NCBI GenBank assembly: GCA_024305405.1
Contig: JAKNDB010000068.1
Coordinates: forward strand, 11,269,501-11,333,500
DNA length: 64,000 nucleotides
Direction of reading: 5' to 3'
Origin: Dirofilaria immitis
Lineage: Eukaryota > Nematoda > Chromadorea > Rhabditida > Onchocercidae
Part shown: positions 24,285 to 35,600 of the stretch, one piece after another
Layout: each line of letters opens with the position of its first letter
How positions within the stretch are numbered: position 1 is the first letter of the stretch
Position numbers and translations under genes: made by a program
The notes under the pieces: generated by a model
What the model was told of the DNA's origin: nothing
Database searches by the model: none
What the model saw: only the letters and a program-made list of their open reading frames with translations

Positions 24285-27091
24285 ATTATTAATATCTGCT
24301 TGAATATATCAATTATTACGAATTTCAACAATTCCTGGTATTTATTTATTGTTTATATGTCAAAGTAATCTTACAATAATTTGACAAGTTGAAAAAGAGA
24401 AGAAATATTACTGATTGCAAAAGGGGAATGAATGAAAAGACAAGAAATGGAATTAATGATAATTGGATCATATAGTATAATTTTTAACAATATTTATTAG
24501 TACTTTTCTTTTAGTATATGGAAATATCAATTAATCATTTAAGATTGAACGGAAAAGGTAAGAAATAAAATGATCAATCAATTCTGATTTATCATCATTT
24601 CCATTCTTAATTCGTTCCATTTTACAGACAAGTACAAATAAATAGCAATGATGTCACAATCCACAAGAGTAAGTAGTAAGTCATCGACATTATCGTTATT
24701 ATTCTTATCACTTATCATTACTATCATTATTATTACTTTATTTTTATCATGCATTATATCGAAACTTCCTTCGGCTCCATCCATCGAAATCTTTTATACT
24801 GTAGAAAAAGAGAATATTTTGTATTTTTTAAACCATGGATTCCGAAATTCTTTTGAATAAGAAAACGAAAATTAGAAATTAAAAGAAAAACAAAACTGCA
24901 ACATATATAATAAGGGATTTGAAACAAAAAAAATAAGGGATTGAAGATGCAATTCAATTTTTTCATTTTATCACTTTATATGAGCTCGAATTTATGACAA
25001 ATTTAAATTGCACCATTCAAAAGGAAATGAAAGTTATTGCGAACTATTTAAATAAATTATTTAGTGAAAAATGATAAATTATTTAAAAATGAAATTATGT
25101 TGTGAATTCTTCCAATCAATCTATTTTTTTCTTCTTTGAAAATCCTAATGAAAACTGAAACATTGAGAGCATTTGCTGAAGATTAAAGAGGAAAAAGAAT
25201 AAATTCAAAATTTCTTAATTATGAGCTACGATAAATTTAGGAGAAACAATATTATATTATCAATTACTAATTTGTCACTTTTTAACTTTATATCTTTTTT
25301 CATGTTTTCAAACTTTAACCTTAATGGATAGCAAGAAAAGAAGTGGAACAATTTGTTGAATCTTTCAATTCTAGGAATAACAAATAAAACATAAATAACA
25401 AATCTTAATCATATGTAATAACAGGAATAAAATTTTGAACAAATGACGAAATGAATTTCATCATTTTCTTTTATTCCATTTTAAAGTTCTTAAAATTTCA
25501 TTTCTATTAAAGTGTAAGGAATAGATGATGAAAGGAATAGAAAAAAACTAAGGCGTGCAACTATTTCAGAAATTAAAAAACAAAAAGCGTTCAACAAACA
25601 AAATTATTTTTATACCATTCATTTTTGTACAAAAGAATTCTAAAACGAAACGCTGGTACTGCCTGATATCTATTACAAATATTACATTATTTTTTTTTTT
25701 CAAAACCTATAACTAATTTAAACAAATCACTGCTTCGTTTCTTTTTTTTTCAATTATCATATTTAAGAATATCGAAATATGCAGATTAATAATATATTAG
25801 TTGATTGTTGCTAAAATTTCCAAGAAGAAAAGGATGGAAATTTAAAAAAAAAAAAAAAGAGAAAAAAGCAGAAGAAGGAGAAGTGTAAATTATGGGTTAA
25901 AAAATGAATTTAAAAGATTGGATAAAGTTGATAAATAGACAAGTCACAGATTGATCTCAACGTGGAATATTCAAGATTGATAAATTGAGGAGAATTGAAA
26001 TTTTGGACAAATCCATGAAAACTGCTAAACTTCGATCGTACTTATATAGCAGTCAAATGATGAACATTAACTAAGCGAAGATTTATCGATTGTTTTTGGT
26101 GAGAGACAATCTGATTAGTTGTGCTGTTAAGTTGCTTTCATCATCTGTTGTTCATAATCATTCTAGAAAAATCGAAACTACTCGAATATAAATAATACAA
26201 TGAATTATTCTTAAATTTGCTTAAGCACATAAATGTATATATTCTTGAGAAGAAATCAAAAACTGTAAAATAAATTTCTCGAAACTAACTAAGCTAATCA
26301 AAATAAAAAAAATAAACAATTAATTATTAACGGAATGAAACAAGCATAATTAATAATATAATTAAATGTTAATTATTGATTTAGAAATAGAATGAAATCG
26401 ATATGCTAATAATTCGTACAAAACTACTCTTCATTTATCCATTTTCTTATTTCAGCTTAATATAATGCTAGCAAATGCATGGATAACAAGTACAAATAAG
26501 TTTGGTAATAAACGTTAAACTTTACGGCACATATTTTATGTTATGAACATATTGAATTCGTAATAATGAAAACTATTAAATGATGTAAAAGAATTATTGA
26601 CATTTTAATCCAACTCTTATCTCTTCTTCGTCTTTTATCTTCTTTTCTTATTGTTAAATATTATTATTATCATTATTATTGCTATTGTTGTTGTTGCATT
26701 ATTGTTGCTGTTAGTGATTAGAATAACAATGATAAGATGAAGTGATCATAAATAATTTATTAACTTTTTTCTTTTTATTTTTATTTTTTTGGAAATAATT
26801 TTAATCAATAATTTCTTCTTTTTAGCATTTTTTCTGCTAATCAAATAAATAAATACTACTTTTAATGTATTAGTAATTATCAAAATTCATAATATACCAT
26901 ATCATTTTATTATTTATCAATTATTCCTACTTCGATCGATTAATGTTTTATCATCCATAAACTGTACTATCTATCCTTTTAATCCAGGTATTAATTAGAT
27001 GCTATATAATGAAAACGATAAAGAATAAAATATATGATAGCAACAGATGGATTAATTGATTGAAGGCACCGTTAGAAAGAAAGAAAGACGG

Positions 27092-27133
27092 AGAGAGAGA
27101 AGAGAGAGAGAGAGAGATAGAAAAGAGAAAGAG
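27092..27133. repeat. GA-rich microsatellite
   Basis: GAGAGA runs interrupted by AGAAGAG and GATAGA units. Confidence 0.85.
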
Positions 27134-27190
27134 ATTTCTCAGAATAAAATGAGAATGAACAGCTATTGAAATAAGAAAAGATATTTGCAG

Positions 27191-27262
27191 GTGACACTCA
27201 ATGATGATAACATCTTCTTCTCATACAATAAAGGTGGTATTCCCACGCCTATTGAACAATGA
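27191..27262 (+). CDS. Exon-like ORF, possible terminal exon (unrecognised)
   Basis: After the acceptor ATATTTGCAG the frame reads VTLNDDNIFFSYNKGGIPTP then IEQ and TGA. Composition is coding-like and it converges on another exon-like ORF on the opposite strand 100 bases away. I could not find upstream exons. It is phase-compatible with 20425, but a 6.8-kb intron would be needed. Family unknown. Confidence 0.25.
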   Translation: MTLNDDNIFFSYNKGGIPTPIEQ

Positions 27263-27362
27263 TTATATTAAATAAGTAAATATTAGTTATATTGGGGAAA
27301 AAATTTACGAAAAAAAAATATAAAGTAAAAGTTGAATGGAAAAATGGGAAGCCTTCATTCTA

Positions 27363-27470
27363 TCAAATATGCATCTCTGATGGCAATGGATTCCATTCAT
27401 CATCTGTCATTTCTCTTGTCCATTTGTCCTTTATGTTTACATTTTGACAGTGGTTGAAATTGATTAAAGC
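27363..27470 (-). CDS. Exon-like ORF, possible terminal exon (unrecognised)
   Basis: On the minus strand the acceptor ACAAATTTAG is followed by an open frame ALINFNHCQNVNIKDKWTRE then MTDDEWNPLPSEMHI and TGA. The acidic/aromatic composition is unlike local noise. No partner exon was identified upstream (higher coordinates) before the recJ fragment. The peptide is not recognised; it could be the tail of a gene whose other exons I missed. Confidence 0.3.
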   Translation of the reverse strand, partial: ALINFNHCQNVNIKDKWTREMTDDEWNPLPSEMHI

Positions 27471-28939
27471 CTAAATTTGTGAAATTCATTAGCATTATCT
27501 CTACTTTGATATGACAATGATATTCTTTGGAATATTTTGAAATCTTCAACAAATATTATTATTGCACGGGTAAAAATTATAAATTACCGTATTTTGCATT
27601 TAAACTTTTTTCATTCATAAAATCTAATTGATATGTATCAAATTTTAATTGGAATTATGCAATCTGTAAATGGGAATATTGATGCAAGCATTCACTCTCA
27701 CTAATAAAAGAGATAATATGAAAACATATTAAGATTTTCAGGAATAAATTATAAAATTTCTAAGCAAGCATTCATTGCTCATCTGTTACAATATTCGAAT
27801 ATCAATGACTTTGTTTATTTGAAAGTTAAATGTTATTAATATAATCAGAGAACGAAATGTTAGAACGTTAAGGGAAAAAGAGAAACGTGGATGGATAAAT
27901 CGAAGAGAGGAAGATGTAAAAAAAGGATGAGATAGGAAAATTGAAATTAGAATACAAATTGTGAAAGATGAAATGAAATGGAATGAGGAAGGAAGGAGTT
28001 AACTGATTAGTTTTATCATTGATTAAGTAATGGAAAGCTAGCTTGTCTCTTCCTCCTGTATAGAACGAATTTATTGAAATGGATAGATAACGATTAATTA
28101 GAGAATACTTCTGTATAAGGACTAATTTTTAAAATTGTATGAGATAAATATAGCGAAATATATACCAATGAAATATAAAATATTTCTTAAAAAAAATTAA
28201 CCGAAGATCAATTTAAACTTATTTCATTTCCATTGCTATTGCTATTTAAATATGTTTTATAAAAAGAAAAATTATTTTTCAATCCGATTGCACATTTTAT
28301 ATGTATAAAGAAATGATAACTGGTATTACACTCTTTGTTATTTTTTAGAATATAGTTAATTATTATAATCAATTTATTTTGCTAATTATTTTATCATAAC
28401 TGCGAAGTTCTGACTTGCTCAATGAAGTTTATCGTTGTTCGGAAAATACGCATATATTTAAGGCAATGATTTGTATTAATTAACAAAAAGAATAATATAC
28501 AACAATAATCGATGGAATTTTATATTTATTGAAATATAAATAAGCGAGAAATGTTAAGATATTCATTTAGACAATGATTTATAAAGAATTTCAGATTATT
28601 CCATTCTTTTTCGCTTTTTATGCTCTATATTCAACTGGCAACTGTGTGCCAGTCTATAGTTCATCCTTTTTCTTATCATAGATATTATTACCCTATGATG
28701 ATAACTGATGGGAAATGAAAGAGAGAGAGAAAAAAATAAGGAAAATTCTTCTAATAAAATTGATCTTATTAATTATACATATGAAATGTTTCGTACTTTA
28801 ATCAGATGTTGGAAAAATTTGAATATAATGAAATTATTTTCTTTGATGGAAAAGTTATGGAATTTAATTATTTAATTGAAATGTAAAGATGATATAAGAT
28901 AAGTAATATGAATGAAGGAAATGAAAAACGGTCAAGTTT

Positions 28940-29645
28940 TCATTTGCTTGTTGACATAATTTTTAAATCTTTGTGAGACGAATGCTCCATTAAGGCCAAT
29001 AATCTGCATAGCATCACAAACAGTACCAAGAGCAACTAGATCTAGCAGATCAAATAAATTTGGTTCTTTTCTGTTAGTAAAAAATCCTTGTTCACGTAGG
29101 CTCTTATTAACAGCAACAATCAGCAGAAATGATACTCCAATTGCTGCAAGGTCACTGTAGGAGAGCTCTCATTAAAACAGTTTGGATTAACGACTGCTAC
29201 AGCGCTTGGTAGCTTTTCTACGTTAAGGTGATGATTAATAACTATAACATCAAGGCCAGAGTTTTGCATCTTTTATTGGCTGATATGCAAGAGTGCCGCA
29301 ATCAACTGAAATGCATAAGTCAATGCCTTTTTAAGTTGTAATAAGGCATCTGAGTTTAATCCATAGCCCTCATTAACGCGATCTGGGATGTAGGTTATAG
29401 AATTTCATAAATTGTACTAGTTTGCAATTAAGAACATACCGATCATCCTTAGATCTATTAATCAATGCTGATAATGTTCTGCCGTCGATATCGTAATCAC
29501 CGAATATTGCTATATTTTTATCATCATTTATTGCCTCAACTTCATCCATCTATTTTTGCAGTTCTTAGAAGATGTAAGGATGTCATTAAAAGTAAGGTCA
29601 TCTTTTAATTTTATATGTCAAAGTTTTATTCTCATGTAATTTGAA
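28940..29645 (-). pseudogene. recJ: recJ fragment of Wolbachia origin (nuclear transfer, decayed)
   Basis: Read on the minus strand, this is the N-terminal half of a bacterial RecJ 5'-3' single-strand DNA exonuclease (DHH phosphoesterase family). Segments in order: DEVEAINDDKNIAIFGDYDI then DG (motif I, 29431-29560); TYIPDR-like and EGYGLNSDALLQLKK; DLCISVDCGTLAYQPIK; NSGLDVIVINHHLNVEKLPS; AVAVVNPNCFNESSP; and DLAAIGVSFLLIVAVNKSLR then EQGFFTNRKEPNLFDLLDLV and ALGTVCDAMQIIGLNGAFVS. Bacterial RecJ has D-H-H where this has N-H-H, and the C-terminal half is absent. At least three frame changes, an in-frame TAG before motif I and an inserted junction repeat break it. The sequence style matches alphaproteobacterial (Rickettsiales/Wolbachia) RecJ; it has no introns and is bordered by host AT-rich DNA. 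Function: none expected. Genus of the donor is inferred, not proven. Confidence 0.85.
29401..29430 (+). repeat. 30-base direct repeat, copy 1 (inside recJ fragment)
   Basis: Identical for 30 bases to 29646-29675 (begins AATTTCATAAATTGTACTAG). It replaces RecJ residues expected between motif I and the YIPDR segment, so it is foreign to the gene. It looks like filler copied from the flank during insertion or later repair. Confidence 0.85.
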
Positions 29646-29675
29646 AATTTCATAAATTGTACTAGTTTGCAATTA
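29646..29675 (+). repeat. 30-base direct repeat, copy 2 (at the edge of the recJ fragment)
   Basis: Exact partner of 29401-29430, placed at the boundary where RecJ similarity ends. Confidence 0.85.
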
Positions 29676-31633
29676 GGAAGAATTGGGAGGGAAGACGAGA
29701 TCTTCTGAATCACAATGCTATAATAACCGATCGATAATAGGATAAAATTCAATTTACAAAAAAAATTACTGAATGAAAACAATTAAGTTAAAATCAAAAA
29801 ACCCTTTTTAAGCCGAAAATAGTATAGATTAAATAGTTCCAAGTGAAAAAGAAAATAGTGAAAGTAAATAAATCTTGATCGTGAGAAAATAATTCAACAA
29901 GAGTGGAATTATCATGATTACAAGAAGTAGCAAATTCCGATTGACATGACAGATCGTGATGGAAATCGTTCACCATCAAGAGATATCCATAAAATGAAGC
30001 TTAGAATATAAACATATGAAGAGATGATATAATCCATGAAACTATTCATAAGTGGTAAGTAATCTAAATAAACGAGTCTAGCATGATGATATGATGGCCA
30101 ATTTTAATAACAATAAAAGCGTTAATGATATGATAAATTTATCGAATTACTGACTGTTTAGTGTCGTTTCTGAATAGATTAATAGGTATATAATCTTTAA
30201 AGCTATTACTGTACCATCAAATTTCAATCGATTTATCACTCGAGTTATCAATTCTTCAAATAAATACATTTCAGTTTCAGTTTCAATATTGATTAAAATT
30301 ACCCGAAAAACTACACCTCAATTAACATTAAAGTTTATAAAATTAATCAGTGTTTGTCAAAAAAATAACACAACATCCTATGATCAATGAAATATTCTAA
30401 CTTATCAATTTATTAATTCATTAATTAATCAATGTTGAAACTGGAAGTGGAGTTAAAATCACTAAATGATCGACTGATCATTGACTGGTGATTTGAATAG
30501 AACTAATAATTCCATAAAAACATTAGACATTTTTCATCTAAAACAATATATGATATGAAACATTAGAAGATAACAAAAACACAACTTATCAACATACTAA
30601 TTGATTAACTAACAATAAATTGATTGGCTGATTAATTAATTGACTGAAATAAAAAGACAAAAAAATAATTTTATAAAGAAAAATAGTTTTCATTAAATGT
30701 GATAACCATTAAATAATAAAATATTTGAGATTTTTCATCAACAAAATATGATAAGTTAGAAGATTGATTAATATAGCCTATTTGAATTTGGCTTAAAATA
30801 GATAAGTTAACGACAATGAAATATTAAATAATAAAATTAATAGCGTTTAAATTTCATTTGTCGGTATTTTTCCTCTTCTGGGAATAAGAAAATCAATGAA
30901 ATGAATAAATAATTATGTCAACTATCAATAAATTACGTCATTATTTCAGAATCATTGATTTCAATTATATCAAATGGACTGATAATTTCCTTACATTATT
31001 TTATTCGAATTTTAAGCTTTAATTTGTATTCAGAAATTTGGAATTTCATAATTATTGCAAAATATTTTGGAAATATCGTTAAAAACAAAAAAAAAGGAAA
31101 AAATTCAGAGCATAATCAAATATCAAAATAGATTAAGAAGTTAAAGGATGTTGCTATAATTTTCTTGGCTAAACAAATTATGCCGCACCGCTTAATTAAC
31201 AGGTAAATTAAACAGAAAAATCTGATGCTAAACAGATGCAAATCTTTTTGCTTAATAGAAATAGCCAAACAGAAGAATATAAAATATTAGCACTTTCAGG
31301 TTAAATCAATTTTGACTATTTCATTGAAAATTTTTCAAATTGAATTTTTCGATTTCGAGACTAATACAAACGTGCAATTAGAGGATTTTCTTTTATTTAA
31401 AGTTATTCAATATCCTTTAAAATAGTATCATTATTATTTGTGGTACACAAATTTCGAATAATTTTCTTGAAATGATTGAATTAATTGCATGAAAAAATTA
31501 ATTGAAAAATTAAAATTAGAAAAATTTCTTTTGTTTTTCATCTGAAAAATGGAAAATCTGTGTACATCAAATAATAACTAAGTTTATTCAATGAATAATT
31601 CGATTAAAAAATGCTTAGTTTAGATAGAAAGCA

Positions 31634-31693
31634 ATATGACGTAACTCACGTTTGTAGTATAAATGGACTAAATCAAAGATATGACGTAACTCA
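31634..31693 (+). repeat. 15-base direct repeat with CRE-like core
   Basis: ATATGACGTAACTCA occurs exactly at 31634-31648 and 31679-31693. The TGACGTAA core resembles a bZIP/CREB-type site; function is only a possibility. Confidence 0.6.
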
Positions 31694-31708
31694 TTAGATA
31701 TGAGATAT

Positions 31709-31949
31709 GAAACCGACACATCGCACTCTTGTCAAAGCATTTTAAATGAACCAAAATAAAAGTAAGGATTCTGTTCTGGCATGGCTAACATTCCTGGTCT
31801 AAATAGATTAGATGAAAATAATGATTTTGTCTCAACATAACTAGCGCACTTCACATTCTATTACCAAGTTGGTATCATCCGCAAAATATCCTTTAATTTC
31901 ATAAAGTCCCATTTCACAGTCTGCGACAAGAGTGCAACGTGTCGGTTTC
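31709..31949. mobile_element. MITE-like element with 25-bp terminal inverted repeats
   Basis: 31709-31733 (GAAACCGACACATCGCACTC then TTGTC) and 31925-31949 are inverted copies matching at 23 of 25 bases. The 241-bp unit is less AT-rich than its flanks. Its interior includes a short coding-like frame (GFCSGMANIPGLNRLDENND) ending in a stop, too short for a transposase. I see no clear target-site duplication. Most likely a non-autonomous DNA transposon remnant. Confidence 0.6.
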
Positions 31950-32636
31950 AAGCATTTACCAGATAGGATCACGAAGTAACTAAAGAGTTAGGGATATATG
32001 CATTAGTTAAGAGATATGCTAGAAAAGTAGAGATTGAAAGGAGGAAGAGAAAGCACTATACTCGAGAAGGAGAGAGAACAGAGATTAATAAAAATTGCTA
32101 AATATTATTATCTCATATACTGAGAGGAGTAATAGCGTGCAGTAGCAGTAGTTTTAGATTACTCGATTAATAATTTAAAATAAGTGATGGAATTTGATCA
32201 AAGTTTTTGTTTTATGAAACTTCAAGGATAGATGAAAAGGTCATCATTTGAGAAATTCGTGAAGTATTCAGATTCATAAAGATGATAAAAAGCTATTTCC
32301 TCATTATATCGATTTGATTAATTCATATTCTTTTGAAATTCTGATGAAAATATTTCAATCTGTAGGATGAAATTATCGGATAACATCGCATAGGAAAGAT
32401 GAATTTCTTTGAAAATCTCTGAATGAATAATGTTTGTTATTAAAAGCGATCATAGTTTTAAAAGTTTTATAGAATTCCTCGATGTAATTTCAGTTTCATT
32501 TTATTCTCACAACGTTCCACATAGATATAATTACAAAAGTGAAAACAAATTATTATATTTAAGATGTATTTTATACAGCATTATCGTAAAATTATGTTAA
32601 ATATTATATTAGTTTTAGTCAAGAAAAAAGATTTCA

Positions 32637-35600
32637 ATGCATATTGCGGAAATGATAAGCAAAGAAAGAAGAAAAGTGGCGGAACTTCTGGAAATTGAAG
32701 CGAAAATTCAGAAATTATGGTCAGATGCGAAAGTGTTCGAAGTGGATGCTTCCAATGACAAGTAATTATATATCTCAACGATTACCAACTTTTATCTTTT
32801 TTTTTAATTTCCACTTTTTCGAAATGATTTTTCAAAATTTTTATATCACGAAACAAGTTTCAGGTCTGAACCTAAGTATATGGCAAATATACCATATGCT
32901 TATATGAATGGTCGTCTCCATTTAGGACATTCTTTCACGATATCTAAAGCCGAGGTTCATTTTGTTCAGATTTTATCCTATTAATTAATAATTCTGCATA
33001 AAGTGCTACTTTTTTAAATCACAGTTATCAGGAGATCTCTCAGAAAGTCGATAGCAGATGTTTTTTTCGAGTTTTTCGTAAGGAATGCTATTTTTAAGAG
33101 ATTAACTATGTTTCTATTGAAATTATTTCAGTTTGCGATAGGATTTCAACGGTTAATGGGAAACGCTGTTTGTTTCCGTTTGGTTTGCATTGCACTGGAA
33201 TGCCAATCAAAGTTTGTGCTGATAAACTGAAGAGAGAAGTGGAAGAATTCGGTTATCCACCGCATTTTCCAGATGATGATAACAAAGTGTCAACCGATAC
33301 AAACAATGTTATAGATGAAATTGTCAGAGATAAAAGTAAAGGAAAAAAGGTTTTTGTTTACTAATGTTGTAGACTTTGAAAATCTCTTTTTTATTAGCAT
33401 TTTTGTGCTAGAATCACGATTATCGAATATTTCGCACATTGTCATATTTTAGAGTAAAGCTGTTGCGAAAACTGGATCCGCGAAATATCAATGGCAAATT
33501 ATGGAGATGTTGGGCTTGGATGATTCAGAAATCATAAAATTTACGGATGCGAGCCACTGGCTTGATTACTTCCCACAACATTGCATTAGTGATGTTCAAA
33601 AAATGGGTCTCAAGGTATTAATGTTTTAATTGTTCATATACTGAATGGTATAAATATGTATGAAGTGCTCTTTTATTCTACTTTTTTTCCAGTTCTGCCA
33701 AGATTTTTACCCTTTTTTGATGGTAATTTGTTTAGATTGATTGGCGACGTACATTTATCACTACTGACCGCAATCCTTATTATGATTCATTTGTTTGCTG
33801 GCAGTTTCGGAGGCTTCGTGAAGCCAAAAAAATTGATTTTGGTAAACGTTATACAATATATTCTCCAGGTGATGGGCAGCCGTGCATGGATCACGACCGA
33901 TTAACTGGCGAGGGTGTTGGGCCTCAAGAATATACAGTCATCAAATTGAAGGTATAAGAACTAATAAAATTTCAGAAATAATTCTTTTTTGGAGTATTTC
34001 TTTCTCAAATTATTATTTCAGGTTCTTGAACCATTACCACTCTTCCTTGCGAAAACTAGAAAAAATGTTTTTCTAATTGCTGCAACATTGAGACCCGAAA
34101 CAATGTACGGACAAACTAATTGCTTTATTCATCCAGATATTGAGTATGCATCTTAATTTTTCTAAATTATTTAAATTTATATCTTCTATTGTTACCATAC
34201 TAGTTGAAAATCCTCTTTTTTGCAATTTTTTAAACTTTTTGTTTTGGACATTCTTTGCATATCTAAGGATCTAGAAGTGCGGAAATCTGGATTTTGAGAG
34301 TTTAACGTAATATTTTAAATCTGATCATTATGTATTTCATTTAAGATATTGCGCTTTTTATGCTGGTCAAGAAGAAAATGAAGTTTTGTGGCAACAAAAG
34401 AACTGCAAGAAATATGAGTTATCAGGAAATGACTGCTGAAAATGGAAAAATACGTTTTGTTGATGGTGCTGAAAAGGTTTTTTCTTTATTTTTGAATTTT
34501 ACTGTTTACTTACATTGCTTATCACTACAATATTACCGAGAATATTTAATTCTCTATAGATAATTTAACTTTGTATTTTTAGATACCAGGCAAGGAATTG
34601 CTTGGTTTGGCATTGAAAAGTCCGCTCACGAAATATGATCGTATCTATTCATTACCTATGATGACTATCAAAGATGACAAAGGTTGACTGTTTTGCAAAG
34701 ATTCAAAAAATAATATGAGTTGCAGTTTCATAATATTTAATAAGATTCAAAAACTCATATTAAAAAATAAACGTCATTCACCATGGAATTTCTGTACTTT
34801 TGCTATTCATATAGCTTTCAGGTACTGGTATTGTGACTAGCGTACCATCTGATTCACCAGATGACTTTGTAGCCTTAATGGATTTGAAAAGAAAAAAGCC
34901 ATTACGAGAAAAATTTAATATAAAGAATGAAATGGTACTGCCGTATGAGCCGGTAAATTCTATGTTTTCTTGATGTAACTTTTTTGAGGATTGATTTTTG
35001 CTAATCTACCTTAGAGCATTTCGACGCAACAATTTTATCATTATTTTGAATTTTGGTCTTCCTAAATCAGAATATAAATAGAAAGTCTCGATAGAATTTC
35101 ATGTTCAGTGCTGTTTTTATAGATCCCAGTTTTGAAAATACCAGAATATGGAGAAATGGCTGCTGTATATCTTTGTGAAAAAATGAAGATTGAAAGCCAA
35201 AATGATAGAAACAAATTAGCAGAAGCTAAGAATGAAGTATACTTGAAAGGATTCTATGATGGCGTAAGTATATGTCTATTAATGCTGTATCCTTGTTTGC
35301 AGCATATCGAACTATGCATATATAAATTAGCATTTTTTAACTTAAATTTAAATAGAAATTTTTAGGTAATGTTGGTTGGTAAGTATGCTGGACAGAAAAC
35401 TGCTGAAGTAAAGAAAAAAATCCAAGAAGAATTGATTGCATCCGGTGAAGCAATGTTATTTGTTGAGCCTGAAAAAAGTTATATCACGTTCTGGTGATGA
35501 ATGTGTTGTAGCTTTATGTGATCAATGGTAAGTTTTTTCATTTTAGTTGGAAAAATATCTACTTTGCAAGAATATCTATTATTTGATGAGGAGTATAATT

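Larger units (their letters stand above)
21021..28930. other. Sparse region with simple repeats and two converging exon-like ORFs
   Basis: No complete gene recognised. It contains AT, GA and CT runs, a long hairpin at 24242-24284 and two exon-like ORFs at 27191-27262 and 27363-27470, listed separately. Isolated exon-like pieces also occur near 21428 (MIMKTLLLICLPDF after a TTACAG) and near 23056 (EGTYGWLNAYLLLRP between TTTTAAG and GTTTCA), but I could not connect them into a gene. Confidence 0.5.
29680..32636. other. Intergenic region between the recJ fragment and leucyl-tRNA synthetase
   Basis: AT-rich DNA with no supported gene. Around 30.4-30.7 kb there are many short ATTAATTGA-type repeats. 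A MITE-like element sits at 31709-31949. The last few hundred bases should hold the promoter of the synthetase gene, but no motif is recognisable. Confidence 0.55.

Noticed and set aside
24648..24860. Plus-strand ORF with a hydrophobic Ile/Leu run resembling a membrane segment
   Set aside because: Encoded by ATT/TTA-rich low-complexity sequence; no further support.
33656..34076. Plus-strand ORFs in frames other than lars-1
   Set aside because: Off-frame readings of lars-1 exons 5 and 6.
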